Assembly: GCA_963665155.2 (NCBI GenBank)
Contig: CAXXFI010000002.1
Location: forward strand, 434,001 to 498,000
DNA: 64,000 bases
Reading direction: 5' to 3'
DNA from: UBA1141 sp963665155
GTDB taxonomy: Bacteria; Chloroflexota; Dehalococcoidia; Lucifugimonadales; UBA3495
Positions 52,260-61,447 of the stretch are shown here, piece after piece; position 1 is the stretch's first letter, and each line of letters starts with the position of its first letter. The position numbers were made by a program, and so were the translations under genes. The notes beneath the pieces were generated by a model. It was not told the DNA's origin, searched no databases, and saw only the letters and a list, made by a program, of their open reading frames with translations.

Positions 52260-52288
52260 AACCCGGAGATTAAAACCCGGGGATTCAT
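52247..52288 (+). repeat. 14-bp tandem repeat spanning the ccmC stop
   Basis: ACCCGGAGATTAAA twice exactly, followed by the variant ACCCGGGGATTCAT. The ccmC stop (52257-52259) lies in the first unit. Another 14-bp triplicate in this window starts the transaldolase gene. Confidence 0.9.
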
Positions 52289-52337
52289 CCATTCGGATTA
52301 ACCTGTACAGCTTAGCCGCAACGGAGATTAATCAACT

Positions 52338-52532
52338 ATGCCCCTATTCATTGCGCTGCAGATAGATTTGCCATCGTCCAACCTGCCTTGGTTGTTCGCG
52401 GCGTTTGCGGTAAGCTGGGCCGTGTTCTTCCTCTATGTCATTTATATGACGCGGCGGCAACAAGAAATGCAAAGCCAAATCCGACAGTTGCACCGGGCAT
52501 TGGAACAACAAGAGGCTACGGATGCGGATTGA
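52338..52532 (+). CDS. ccmD: CcmD-like protein
   Basis: A 64-residue protein with a single transmembrane helix (NLPWLFAAFAVSWAVFFLYV) and a basic/Gln-rich cytoplasmic tail (MTRRQQEMQSQIRQLHRALE). Size, layout and place between ccmC and ccmE identify it as CcmD, which stabilises the CcmC-CcmE complex. Confidence 0.8.
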   Translation: MPLFIALQIDLPSSNLPWLFAAFAVSWAVFFLYVIYMTRRQQEMQSQIRQLHRALEQQEATDAD

Positions 52533-52714
52533 TCTCTCATTACCTGGTGCCGATGCCCAATTGGCTTATGGATGTCGTTGATTGGCCGGTCCACCGCGAA
52601 GGTGATATTATTAAGCCTAGATAAATCATACAAATCTAGATCTGCCCAGCGACCGTATTAAGATTGAACGTTGATAATAATAACCATTAATAAAATCGAA
52701 GGGGGCGAGAAGAA

Positions 52715-53203
52715 TTGGCAGACATAGACCACACTTCGGAAGATTTTCTGGACGATGAGGAAACCGCAGGGCGTAGCAATCGAACCCGGTTGGTGATTCT
52801 GGTTTTGGTTGTGGCCCTAGCTTTGGGCTACATGGTCTATGCGGCGTTCCCCGGCAACGCTCTGTATTTCATGAGCGTCAATGAGTTCATGGACAAGCAA
52901 GAAGCTCAAGATGGCCGGATTGTCCAGGTATCCGGAAAGCTGGTGGATGGCTCTTTCCTTCGGGAAGCAAATTCTATTAGCACCAGTTTCAGGTTAATCG
53001 ACGAAGGCAGCGGCTTGGCTGGGGAAAACCTATTGGCTAGCTATGAAGGCGTTTTACCCGACCTGTTTTTCAACCCACATTCTGAAATTATTCTTCAAGG
53101 CACTTACGGACCTAGTGAAGTGTTCGAAGCTGACACTATCCTAGTCAAATGCCCATCTAAATACCGGTCGTTGGAAGACGAAATCGAGCAACAAAGTAGC
53201 TGA
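52715..53203 (+). CDS. ccmE: Heme chaperone CcmE, CxxxY type
   Basis: A 162-residue CcmE with one N-terminal transmembrane helix (LVILVLVVALALGYMVYAAF) and an OB-fold domain (GRIVQVSGKLVDGSF). The heme-attachment motif is C146-P-S-K-Y150, the CxxxY variant known from some bacteria and archaea, instead of HxxxY. Heme is thus probably bound through Cys. The start is TTG 52715 with a GGGGGCGAGAAG site upstream. Confidence 0.9.
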   Translation: MADIDHTSEDFLDDEETAGRSNRTRLVILVLVVALALGYMVYAAFPGNALYFMSVNEFMDKQEAQDGRIVQVSGKLVDGSFLREANSISTSFRLIDEGSGLAGENLLASYEGVLPDLFFNPHSEIILQGTYGPSEVFEADTILVKCPSKYRSLEDEIEQQSS

Positions 53204-53608
53204 TTGAAGGCAATTTGGGCGGCGGCTGAGGGGCTTGTAACAAGCATTGAGGTGCTTCTAATCTAAAATACCGGCTAGCGCAGGGATAAAAGGCCACAAT
53301 CAAGTTATCTACTGTCACCAGTCAATGCAACGCTGCCTCAGCCCCACAACATCCACTGCCACCTAGAAACTAGCAAGTCTTTAGGCCATCTGTCCGAAGA
53401 CCTCTGCTGGCTTAAATAGGAACGGCACCAGCCCCGGAGCGCTCCACGGCGAATCCTAATTCTTGTCTTGAACTACTGGGATTGATGCCGCACAGGCCCG
53501 ATCATCCGCTGAGTCTCTCTGATCACGCTAGACCCGGTCGTGATTGTTGACCGTTGGCAGTAGCTTGGGGTGAGTTCCATTCTGCGGGGCAGAAGCCGAT
53601 GCCAACGG
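53204..53608. other. Non-coding gap after ccmE
   Basis: No gene was recognised in 405 bases. The expected ccmF and ccmH do not follow ccmE here. A short hairpin (GCTTG/CAAGC near 53235) has no T tract. The left end of the zinc-finger gene region begins at 53609. Confidence 0.5.
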
Positions 53609-53887
53609 CTAGGAAGTGTTCTTGTCTCGGTCTCCCACGGTCCGGTCAATAAGAGTCTGCTTAAGCCCGGGAGGCGCCGAAACGCGGGGTAAACGAGAAA
53701 GCAGGCCAATGGTAGATGCAAGGGTCTCCACGAAGGCTTTGCAGGGACCGCATTTGCTGAGATGCATACGAATAGCTGACTGCTTCGCAGCTGGGAGGTC
53801 TTCTTCCAAATACTCGGAGGAATGACGGCGGACTTCCTCGCAGTCCAGTTCGCCCCCGCCAAAGATTCTTTTGAAAATACTTAGCAT
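53609..53887 (-). CDS. Zinc-finger (zf-HC2) anti-sigma-like protein
   Basis: A 92-residue protein with the zf-HC2 pattern: C16 in ELDCEEVRRHSSEYLEEDLP and the H-x3-C-x2-C in HLSKCGPCKAF. It lacks a membrane helix, so it could be a soluble anti-sigma domain. No sigma gene is adjacent in this window. Function is inferred from the fold. Confidence 0.7.
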   Translation of the reverse strand: MLSIFKRIFGGGELDCEEVRRHSSEYLEEDLPAAKQSAIRMHLSKCGPCKAFVETLASTIGLLSRLPRVSAPPGLKQTLIDRTVGDRDKNTS

Positions 53888-54279
53888 TTAGTACACCCCG
53901 AATCATTCTAATCTCATAGCCGGTTCCCAGCAAGTTGGCAACAACCATCTTTATCGGCAGTCTCAATGGTTTAGATGCACGAAGCAGTCCAAAAGGATTC
54001 ATCAAACTTCGCGGGAGTTTCATTAGGAATATTAACCCAATATTCTGTCCTATTTGCTAAGGGGTAACCCCTGAAGTTCCCACAGGAATAGACATCGCGT
54101 CTTATAAGCTTGTGGAGAAGCATAAATCACTGTCTTTTGAAGACTTCGCTGAGGATGGCAGCGGGGTCCGCCTACCGGGCAGTCTCCAAGAGCGAATAAG
54201 GAGTAATTGTGGAATATAAAAACCCCGGCAACAGTGCCGGGGTTTTTATATTTAGATATCGGTGCCATTGTCCGTTAAT
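53888..54279. other. Non-coding gap with terminator
   Basis: 392 bases between the zinc-finger gene start and the korB end. It holds the bidirectional terminator at 54218-54247 and the promoter region for the zinc-finger gene. No coding sequence was recognised. Confidence 0.55.
54218..54247. terminator. Bidirectional intrinsic terminator
   Basis: AAAAACCCCGGCA - ACAG - TGCCGGGGTTTTT, a 13-bp perfect stem including the A/T tracts. On the minus strand it lies after the korB stop and ends the korAB transcript. Confidence 0.92.
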
Positions 54280-55146
54280 TTAGACCAAATATGCATCCAT
54301 GAGCTGCTCGACTGTCTTGGAACCCGCTTTTTCCCAAGTCTGGCTCACTTGTTTCTCCAGCGAAGGGCGCGCTTCATCTTGGTAAATGACCCCCACGGGA
54401 ACCCCACCCTTCTGTAGGAGGTTGTAAGCCTCACCCTTGTCCGATGCGTCGTGGTCTTCAGGAACCGACCAGAGCGCTGGCTCTATCCCCTTTTTGGCAT
54501 CCCCTTTGAGCATCTCGAAAGTATCGTTATAGGTGGTGCAAGGAGACTGGATGTGGACAATGGAAAATCCCGGATGCTCCATGCCCTGTTTAATCATGTT
54601 AGACAGAGGCCTGGGTTGGCCGGAGAACCCTGAAGCGATGTAGGACACACCCAAGGTCAAATATAGTTCCAGAGGATTGGTTTTGGCTTCCAGTTTTCCG
54701 AAAGGAGTGGAACTGGTTATGACGCCCAACTCTGTCGTTGGTGAACTCTGCCCCTTGGTCAGACCGTAAACCCCGTTATCCATGATCACGGCGCAGACGT
54801 TGAGGTTCCTAGCCGCTTGGGGTCCAATATGCTCGGCGCCGATGCTCAGAAAATCCCCATCACCAGCCACAACTACCACGTTCAACTCCGGTCGAGCCAT
54901 TTTTACGCCAAAGGATATTGGCAACGACCGACCATGGATGCCGTGAAAGCCGTAGGGCTGGGCACCCTCCAGCAGGTGAACCAAGTTGCCTGAGCAACCG
55001 ATGCCCGCGATAACCACGTTATTTTCCGCCGGCTCCCCGGATTCTTCCAGCCGGTTAATCATAGCCATTTCAAGGGCCCGACGTACGCCGAAATCTCCGC
55101 AACCGGGACACCATTTGAAGTCATATTCAGGATTCTTCTTACTCAT
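54280..55146 (-). CDS. korB: 2-oxoacid:ferredoxin oxidoreductase, beta subunit
   Basis: A 288-residue KorB/PorB subunit. Cys13 and Cys16 (WCPGCGDFG) and Cys51 (GIGCSGN) fit the [4Fe-4S] cluster, and the TPP-binding motif runs from VVAGDGDFLSIG to IMDNGVYGLTKGQ. With KorA it oxidises 2-oxoacids (2-oxoglutarate or pyruvate; sequence alone does not decide) and reduces ferredoxin, or carboxylates in reverse. It overlaps korA by 4 nt. Confidence 0.95.
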   Translation of the reverse strand: MSKKNPEYDFKWCPGCGDFGVRRALEMAMINRLEESGEPAENNVVIAGIGCSGNLVHLLEGAQPYGFHGIHGRSLPISFGVKMARPELNVVVVAGDGDFLSIGAEHIGPQAARNLNVCAVIMDNGVYGLTKGQSSPTTELGVITSSTPFGKLEAKTNPLELYLTLGVSYIASGFSGQPRPLSNMIKQGMEHPGFSIVHIQSPCTTYNDTFEMLKGDAKKGIEPALWSVPEDHDASDKGEAYNLLQKGGVPVGVIYQDEARPSLEKQVSQTWEKAGSKTVEQLMDAYLV

Positions 55147-56858
55147 GCCCGGACCATCTCCTTCTGAGCTGCTCCAACAATCTCATTAATTTGGGACACC
55201 AAGTCCTTCACCTTGAAGGGTAAACCAGTGTATTGAGTAATTGCTTCGGCTTTCACACCCATAGAACGTAGAATACTAGCAAACTGGCCTTGATAGTTAA
55301 GCTCCGGCACGATCACCAAGTCCTTCTGCCGAAGCTCCTCCAGCATCTTCGGAGGCAACGGATTAAGGAACATGGTGTAGTACCAACCGATGGATACGCC
55401 GGAATTCCGCAGGTCCCTAAAGGCTTCCTGGACCGGTCCTTTGCTTCCTCCCCACGGGACCAGCGCCACCGACGCTTCGGGTTGTTCCCTCTCGTAGTCG
55501 TCTTCTTCCAGCAGATGGATCTTGCTGAATCGCCGCTGGGTCATTTGAATGTGCCGTTCTCCCAAGTGGGTGGTATCGCCCATATCGTCATGCTCGCTGC
55601 CGTTGGCCACATAGGCCCCGGGGCTACCCGGCAAGGGCATGGCCGACAGTTCAAAGCCTGCATATCGCTTGTAGCCGTTGGTGCCTTGGTAAACCAGCCG
55701 GTTTTCTATCTCAATTTTGGAAATGTCGGGCTTGGGAATATTCTGCACTCTTTCGGCGAGAGACATTTCGCTCATCAAGATGACCGGACCTTGGTATTTC
55801 TCAGCCCAATTCATGGCTTTTATGGCACCGTAGTAACATTCTTCAACGGTTCCGACGGCTATGATCGGAAGCTTGACATCGCCATGGGCCGGGAACATGC
55901 AACCCATTAGATCGGATTGCTCGGTTTTGGTAGGAAGACCGGTGGCCGGTCCGCCCCTTTGAACGTTTACAATCACCATGGGAATCTCAGCTATCCAGCC
56001 CAGGCCCAAACCCTCGCTCATGAGGGAGATGCCGGGACCCGACGTTGCGGTCATGCATTTTTTGCCTGCAAAACCGGCGCCCAATAGTGCGGTGATGGAC
56101 TCGATTTCAGAACTAACTTGATAAGCGAATTTTCCGGGACCTACCAAGTTTCGCTCCATGTACAGCAGCACCGGAGTGGCGGGAGATATCGGGTATCCGG
56201 CGTAGAACTCCAGCCCGGCAGTCAAGGCACCCAAAGATATGGCCTCGTTGCCCTTGAGCATAAGTTGGGTTACCTCAGGCTTTTCGGGAGGTGCTAGCTC
56301 GCCCAAAGAGAAATCCGATGCAGCCATGTGATCGCGCCCCAGGTTCATGGCTTCAATGTTGGACCTGATAATCTCATCGTCCCCAGCCCTGCCCCGGCTG
56401 AACCGTTTCGTGACAAACTCTTCCAAAAAGTCCTTGGGCATATTAACTAAGTGGGCCAGCGCGCCTATTACCACCATATTGGCGGCTCGATTATTTCCCG
56501 TGGACTTGGCCAACTCGTCAATGGGCAACCCGAAGCCTCGAGGATCCTCATCCAACTTGAACTCATTAGAGTTGAAGATTACTACTCCACCCTCACGCAC
56601 TTCGCTCTGGTGGGTGTCGTACGCCTCGCGGTTAAACACTACTAATACGTCCACCTCGTCCCCGACGCTCAATATTGGATTGACGGAAAGACGGGCTTGG
56701 GTCCACGTAGGTCCACCTAATATTTGAGAAGGGAAGGTCGCAAAGGTCAATGCGTGATAACCGGCGTTGGTGGCGGTTGCAGCCAGACCCTCGGCTGATG
56801 TAACTACTCCCTGGCCGCCTTCACCAGCGAATCTCACTATAAAATCACCCATTTGCAT
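55143..56858 (-). CDS. korA: 2-oxoacid:acceptor oxidoreductase, alpha (gamma-alpha) subunit
   Basis: A 571-residue subunit in which the gamma domain (FIVRFAGEGGQGVVTSAEGL) is fused N-terminally to the alpha domain (YAGYPISPATPVLLYMERNL, MTATSGPGISLMSEGL, VQRGGPATGLPTKTEQ). This is the KorA-type architecture. ATG 56858 has GGGAGG at 8 nt. It is transcribed before korB, and a downstream terminator closes the two-gene operon. The ferredoxin partner is not encoded here. Confidence 0.95.
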   Translation of the reverse strand: MQMGDFIVRFAGEGGQGVVTSAEGLAATATNAGYHALTFATFPSQILGGPTWTQARLSVNPILSVGDEVDVLVVFNREAYDTHQSEVREGGVVIFNSNEFKLDEDPRGFGLPIDELAKSTGNNRAANMVVIGALAHLVNMPKDFLEEFVTKRFSRGRAGDDEIIRSNIEAMNLGRDHMAASDFSLGELAPPEKPEVTQLMLKGNEAISLGALTAGLEFYAGYPISPATPVLLYMERNLVGPGKFAYQVSSEIESITALLGAGFAGKKCMTATSGPGISLMSEGLGLGWIAEIPMVIVNVQRGGPATGLPTKTEQSDLMGCMFPAHGDVKLPIIAVGTVEECYYGAIKAMNWAEKYQGPVILMSEMSLAERVQNIPKPDISKIEIENRLVYQGTNGYKRYAGFELSAMPLPGSPGAYVANGSEHDDMGDTTHLGERHIQMTQRRFSKIHLLEEDDYEREQPEASVALVPWGGSKGPVQEAFRDLRNSGVSIGWYYTMFLNPLPPKMLEELRQKDLVIVPELNYQGQFASILRSMGVKAEAITQYTGLPFKVKDLVSQINEIVGAAQKEMVRA

Positions 56859-57275
56859 ATATAAACCTCCCGGCCTAAATGTCAGGAATGACGTAATGAA
56901 TGTGGGTCAGCGGCGAAACCGCAAAGGGCTTCGTATTGCTTAAAAAAGAGGTGATAGCTTTGGGGTGTAGTGGATTTAGGGTCTTCGTCATTGTGGCATG
57001 GCTTTGGCATACATAGGCTTCTCAAATCCGCACTAATCGTCGGCAAGTGCCTTAATGCCGTTCAAGGAAGCAACCACCGAGGTTGACTGTTTCTGAACCT
57101 AAATGAGCGTATCAATGGTATCATCTGGCCCGGAACATTGTCAATTGAATCTACTCTCCGTCCACCCACTTTTGGCTGCTTTAGACAAGCCTACTCGGTC
57201 GGTCAATCGGTCGGTCAAAAGGTCCTTCAGCGAGATTCCTCTACAACCCACGCCCGGGATTGCTGCAAAAAATCT
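56859..57275. other. Non-coding gap with tandem repeat
   Basis: 417 bases between korA and htpX, both on the minus strand. The only element is TCGGTCGGTCAA, repeated twice at 57195-57206 and 57207-57218. It must hold the korA promoter; no other gene is seen. Confidence 0.5.
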
Positions 57276-58163
57276 CTAGAAATTGGGCCTCACATCCCGA
57301 AGACGCCTTACGCGCTCGGCGATGGGAGGGTGGGTCGAAAAGAGGTTGGACATGGAGAACCGGTTTTCCCGCTTGTCTTCCTCTTTATTTTCATTTAGCG
57401 GATTTACAATGAACAGATGGGATGCCCCCTCGGCCACCTTCATGGGCCGGGCTTGGCTGCCCTGCTCCAGCTTCTCCAAAGCGCTGGCCAAAGCAAAAGG
57501 ATTGCCCGAAGTGTGGGCCCCGGTGGCATCAGCTTGAAACTCCCGCGTACGGGATATGGCGGAACGGATCAAGGTTGCGGCCACGCCTGCGATCATGGCT
57601 ACCACCAGAGTTCCGATGACAGCGCCGATACCGTCGTTGCGGTCCCGTCCACCGAACATCATGCCCATTATTGCGCCCCACTTGGCGACTGATGCCAATA
57701 TCATGATGGTCATAGCCATGGTGGCGACCACCGACATTATTAGAGTGTCCCGGTTACCTACATGGGCCATTTCGTGGGCCAATACCGCTCCCAATTCCTC
57801 ACGGTTTAGGATGCAGCGGATACCGGTGGTAACGGCCACGGCGGCATGTTGCGGGTTTCGTCCCGTGGCAAAGGCGTTGGGAGAATCAGAATCAATCTGG
57901 TAAACTTTCGGCATGGGCAAGCCAGCCAAGATCGCTTGCTCGGCGACGATGCCGTACAGTTCTCTGTCGTCTTGCTCGGTGATGGGGTGAGCGTTCGCCA
58001 TTTTCAGCGCCAGGCTGTCGCTCTTCCAGTACATAAAAAAGTTAATTCCCAGAGCAATCACTAGAAACACGATCATCAACGGGATTCCGCCAAGAATTAG
58101 GCCAATCACTAGGAGCAAACCGCTCATGATCATCATCAAGACAAAGGTCTTCAAATTATTCAT
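57276..58163 (-). CDS. htpX: Zinc metalloprotease HtpX
   Basis: A 295-residue M48 membrane protease that degrades damaged membrane proteins under stress. The zinc motif HEMAH is followed by the third ligand Glu region in REFQADATGAHTSGNP. There are four hydrophobic segments (LLLVIGLILGGIPLMIVFLV, then SVVATMAMTIMILASVAKWG and others). ATG 58163 has AGGA at 5 nt; an in-frame codon eight residues upstream is possible. Confidence 0.95.
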   Translation of the reverse strand: MNNLKTFVLMMIMSGLLLVIGLILGGIPLMIVFLVIALGINFFMYWKSDSLALKMANAHPITEQDDRELYGIVAEQAILAGLPMPKVYQIDSDSPNAFATGRNPQHAAVAVTTGIRCILNREELGAVLAHEMAHVGNRDTLIMSVVATMAMTIMILASVAKWGAIMGMMFGGRDRNDGIGAVIGTLVVAMIAGVAATLIRSAISRTREFQADATGAHTSGNPFALASALEKLEQGSQARPMKVAEGASHLFIVNPLNENKEEDKRENRFSMSNLFSTHPPIAERVRRLRDVRPNF

Positions 58164-58415
58164 AGTGTCCTGACTATCTCTATTCAACTATATTTACAAG
58201 GATTTTGTGCTTAGCGGCGGGGAGGTGGGCCTAAACACGCCAGCCTCTTAACCGCTAATATTGATACCAATTATAGCACTCCTATCGCACTCCGAGCGCC
58301 ACGGAAGACTGGAAGGCGCTGAACACGAGTCGATACGACTTGACATTGACACTCTTTAAGCGTTAGTGATATATTTCACATTGTTTGAGGGACGGGCAGC
58401 ACAGGAGGAATTTCC

Positions 58416-59216
58416 ATGGCCCTAAAGATTGCGGTATTGGCCAAGCAGGTAATAGACCCCGAAATGCCTATGGCAGCTTTCCGTTTGGATTCCGACGCTA
58501 AGAAGGTGGTCACCCCACCTAACATTCCTCCGGTGGTCAACGGCTTCGACGAAAATGCAGTAGAAGCGGCTCTGCTGTTAAAGGACGCTCAAGAAGCCAC
58601 GATTACCGTGATTTCCAGCGGAACCGAATTCGCTCTGGATGTTATGAAAAAGCCTTTATCCATGGGTGCGGACGAGTTGATTCTGCTTCAAGACGAAGCC
58701 TTCGGCAACACCGTGGATAGTTATTTTACCGCCCGGGTTTTGGCCGAAGCGGTCCGTAAACTCGACGGATTTGACCTGATCATTTGTGGTCGCCAGGCGT
58801 CCGATTGGGATAACGCTCAGGTACCCTTGGGTCTGGCCGAGCTTTTGGGCCTGTCTTGCATAGCGCTTTGCCGGAAGGTGGATGTGAGTGACGGCAAAGT
58901 CACCGCAGAGCGCAACACGTCCGACGGATACGAAGTGGTGGAGGCCAGTCTTCCCGCCTTGGTCACGGTCAGCAACGAACTGGGCCAACCCCGTTACCCA
59001 ACCCTTCGGGGAATCATGGCCGCCACTCGCAAAAAACCAACCATCTGGAGCGTCGCCGACTTGGGTATTGATTCGGCCCAGCTTGAACCCAGATTGACGC
59101 TACGGAACCTGTTCGTTCCCGAGAGCGGCCAGGACTGCGAGATTATTCAAGGCGAAGACGCCGCCGATGCTGGCCGACAGTTGGCCCTGAGGCTGCGAGA
59201 AGACAAACTAATCTAG
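58416..59216 (+). CDS. etfB: Electron transfer flavoprotein, beta subunit
   Basis: A 266-residue EtfB: AVLAKQVIDPE, then GADELILLQDEAFGNTVDSY, DLIICGRQASDWDNAQVPLG and PALVTVSNELGQPRYPTLRG, all typical. It binds AMP and, with EtfA, moves electrons from acyl-CoA or other dehydrogenases. ATG 58416 follows GGAGGA at 6 nt. Confidence 0.95.
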   Translation: MALKIAVLAKQVIDPEMPMAAFRLDSDAKKVVTPPNIPPVVNGFDENAVEAALLLKDAQEATITVISSGTEFALDVMKKPLSMGADELILLQDEAFGNTVDSYFTARVLAEAVRKLDGFDLIICGRQASDWDNAQVPLGLAELLGLSCIALCRKVDVSDGKVTAERNTSDGYEVVEASLPALVTVSNELGQPRYPTLRGIMAATRKKPTIWSVADLGIDSAQLEPRLTLRNLFVPESGQDCEIIQGEDAADAGRQLALRLREDKLI

Positions 59217-59439
59217 AGATTGGTCTGGAAATCGATGACTACTGTTCCATTCAGGGCCAAATTACCGGCATCCCGCTTATAAACGGGACCGGTAATGGAC
59301 GGAACCAGTTATGGACGGAACTGGAAACCTTGATCCAAAAGCAATTCCAGGGTGAAAACCGCCGGTTTTGCGGATATGAATGAACCGGAATTCATGGCTC
59401 ACGTTGGAATTTGAATAGAGCATCCCTAGGGAGGAAGTA

Positions 59440-60438
59440 ATGGCAGAGGCGAAGGGCGTTTTGGTTCTGGGCGAGTTGGCAGGAGGCGAGTTGGCATCGG
59501 TCTCCCAGGAGCTTTTGGCGGCTGGCCGTAAAATAGCCGACGACCTTGGCGAGGAATTGAGCATTGCGTTGCTGGGCGCCAGCGTCGACGGCGCCAGCCA
59601 GCAGGCTATTAGTCATGGAGCGGACCAGGTTTTCGCGGTTACCCACCCACTACTCGAGGAGTACCAGGTTGACCTCCACCTAGCAGCCCTGGAGTCTCTC
59701 TGCCGAGAGACCAGTCCGAACATTCTGCTCATTGCCCGCACCGAGGAAGGGAGGGAGCTTGCGCCTCGCTTGGCATTCCGCTTGGGCGTAGGGTTGGCCC
59801 AAGACTGCCTCGAAGTTTCGGTGGACCCTTCCGAGCGTCGATTGCTAGCCAACCGCCCGGTATACGGCGGCAACGCAGTGGCCGTGGTTAGTTGCGACTT
59901 CACACCCCAGATTGCGGCAGTAAGGCCAAAGGTTTACGAGCCCTTGGAAGCGGATGCCTCTCGCCAAGGCCGGGTTGTGTCATTCCCGGTGGAATTGGAA
60001 AGCTCCCAAGCACGTACAAAGGTCGTGCAAACCGTTGAGGAATCGGCAACCGGCATTAAACTAGAAGACGCCCGAGTCGTTGTCTCCGGAGGCCGGGGAC
60101 TGGGAGGTCCGGACCCCTTTGCGAGCTTGGAAGAACTGGCCAAGATTATGGGCGGCGCAGTCGGCGCGTCCCGAGCAGCCGTGGACTCGGGATGGGTCCC
60201 CGTTGCCTACCAAGTAGGGCTAACCGGCAAGACGATAACTCCCGATCTGTACATAATGGTCGCCATTTCCGGTGCCAGCCAGCACATGGCTGGCTGCTCC
60301 GGTGCCAAGGTGATTGTAGCCATAAACAAAGACTCCGAAGCCAACATCTTCCGAGAAGCCCGTTACGGTGTCGTAGGGGATTGGGAGCAGGTGATACCGG
60401 CTTTCACCGAGGCAGTACGAGAACTTATCCAAAGCTAG
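59440..60438 (+). CDS. etfA: Electron transfer flavoprotein, alpha subunit
   Basis: A 332-residue EtfA. The C-terminal FAD-binding part has VVSGGRGLGGPD, GASRAAVDSGWVP, QVGLTGKTITPDLYIMVAIS and GASQHMAGCSGAKVIVAINK. It is the FAD-bearing partner of EtfB. A 223-bp gap with imperfect repeats of TTATGGACGGAAC separates it from etfB, so the pair may be cotranscribed or not. ATG 59440 follows GGGAGG. Confidence 0.96.
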   Translation: MAEAKGVLVLGELAGGELASVSQELLAAGRKIADDLGEELSIALLGASVDGASQQAISHGADQVFAVTHPLLEEYQVDLHLAALESLCRETSPNILLIARTEEGRELAPRLAFRLGVGLAQDCLEVSVDPSERRLLANRPVYGGNAVAVVSCDFTPQIAAVRPKVYEPLEADASRQGRVVSFPVELESSQARTKVVQTVEESATGIKLEDARVVVSGGRGLGGPDPFASLEELAKIMGGAVGASRAAVDSGWVPVAYQVGLTGKTITPDLYIMVAISGASQHMAGCSGAKVIVAINKDSEANIFREARYGVVGDWEQVIPAFTEAVRELIQS

Positions 60439-60641
60439 ACTAGAACGCGCAGGCTGGCCGATTCCTAAAGTCTGGCTCAGTGTCGATTAGCGGACCTGCC
60501 CGTCGCCCCGGGTCTAAGAGCCGCGAGTCCCTGGACGTTGAATTGCCGAGTCTACGTCCTCGCTGGGTTATCCGGACACCTTTAATCTAATGTTGGCGTT
60601 TACTGCTTTACGCCATCTCTACACGGTCGGGGTAAGGGTCA

Positions 60642-61109
60642 ATGAAGAGCAATCCGATTCGAAAAATTGCCCTCTCCTTTGTGCTCCTTTTTCCACTCCT
60701 TGTTGTCGCAGGCCTGGCTTGTGGCAATACACCTAGCGAGGGTGTAGTGGCCCTTAAGTCGATCACGGGGGTCCGAGACGGAGTATCTCAGACGGTTTTG
60801 GACAACCGTCCCGGCGACACCGGATCAATAATTATCCACGTTAAAGCCGAAGACCTACTTGAGTATTTCCAGACCGACGATGAGCACGCGATTATTGATG
60901 ATTCTTTGGCGTTCGTCATTGAAAGCCGCTATGATCGGGTTGACTACTTTGTCATTATCCGATCAGGATCTGCTGCAACGAGCGAAACCCAGCCATACAC
61001 CGTTAGCCGCAGTGTTTTCAACCGGCTGTTGGTGGGTCAAACCGTCGAGTTCGAGGTAAATGATGATGGAGAATTTCCCACCATTGAAAGGGTGATCGCA
61101 ACGCCGTAA
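60642..61109 (+). CDS. Hypothetical lipoprotein
   Basis: A 155-residue protein with a lipoprotein signal (IALSFVLLFPLLVVAGLAC, lipobox AGLAC). The body is beta-rich (GSIIIHVKAEDLLEYF, YDRVDYFVIIRSGSA, VGQTVEFEVNDDG). No family recognised. Its ATG follows AGGGTCA. Confidence 0.65.
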   Translation: MKSNPIRKIALSFVLLFPLLVVAGLACGNTPSEGVVALKSITGVRDGVSQTVLDNRPGDTGSIIIHVKAEDLLEYFQTDDEHAIIDDSLAFVIESRYDRVDYFVIIRSGSAATSETQPYTVSRSVFNRLLVGQTVEFEVNDDGEFPTIERVIATP

Positions 61110-61447
61110 CCCGTTGGTGAGTCAAACCTCCTCATTTTCCCGTTGTATGTTTTCTTTGGGAACTATCTGATAGCAGCGCGTTAAGGGAACTCTTCTGCCA
61201 GCAATCTTCCTCATTGCTTCCAGCGCATCCTCGGTTCTCTGTTGGTACCATTTAGCCGATTTTTCACTCTGGCGATTCCTGCTCCCATCTGTAAACCCGT
61301 TTTACCCATTCCAGCATCCAAGCTTATCGTCCGTGGGTTCGGAAAATGTAAGTTGGGTAAAAACTAGAGCCCAACTCGCTATTCTGATTCAAAACATTAT
61401 TGGGCAAACCATAGACTTTTAATGTCTCTAGTGAGAGGCGGTGGTTG
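61110..61447. other. Non-coding gap
   Basis: 338 bases between two lipoprotein genes on the same strand. No gene, terminator or repeat was recognised. Confidence 0.5.
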
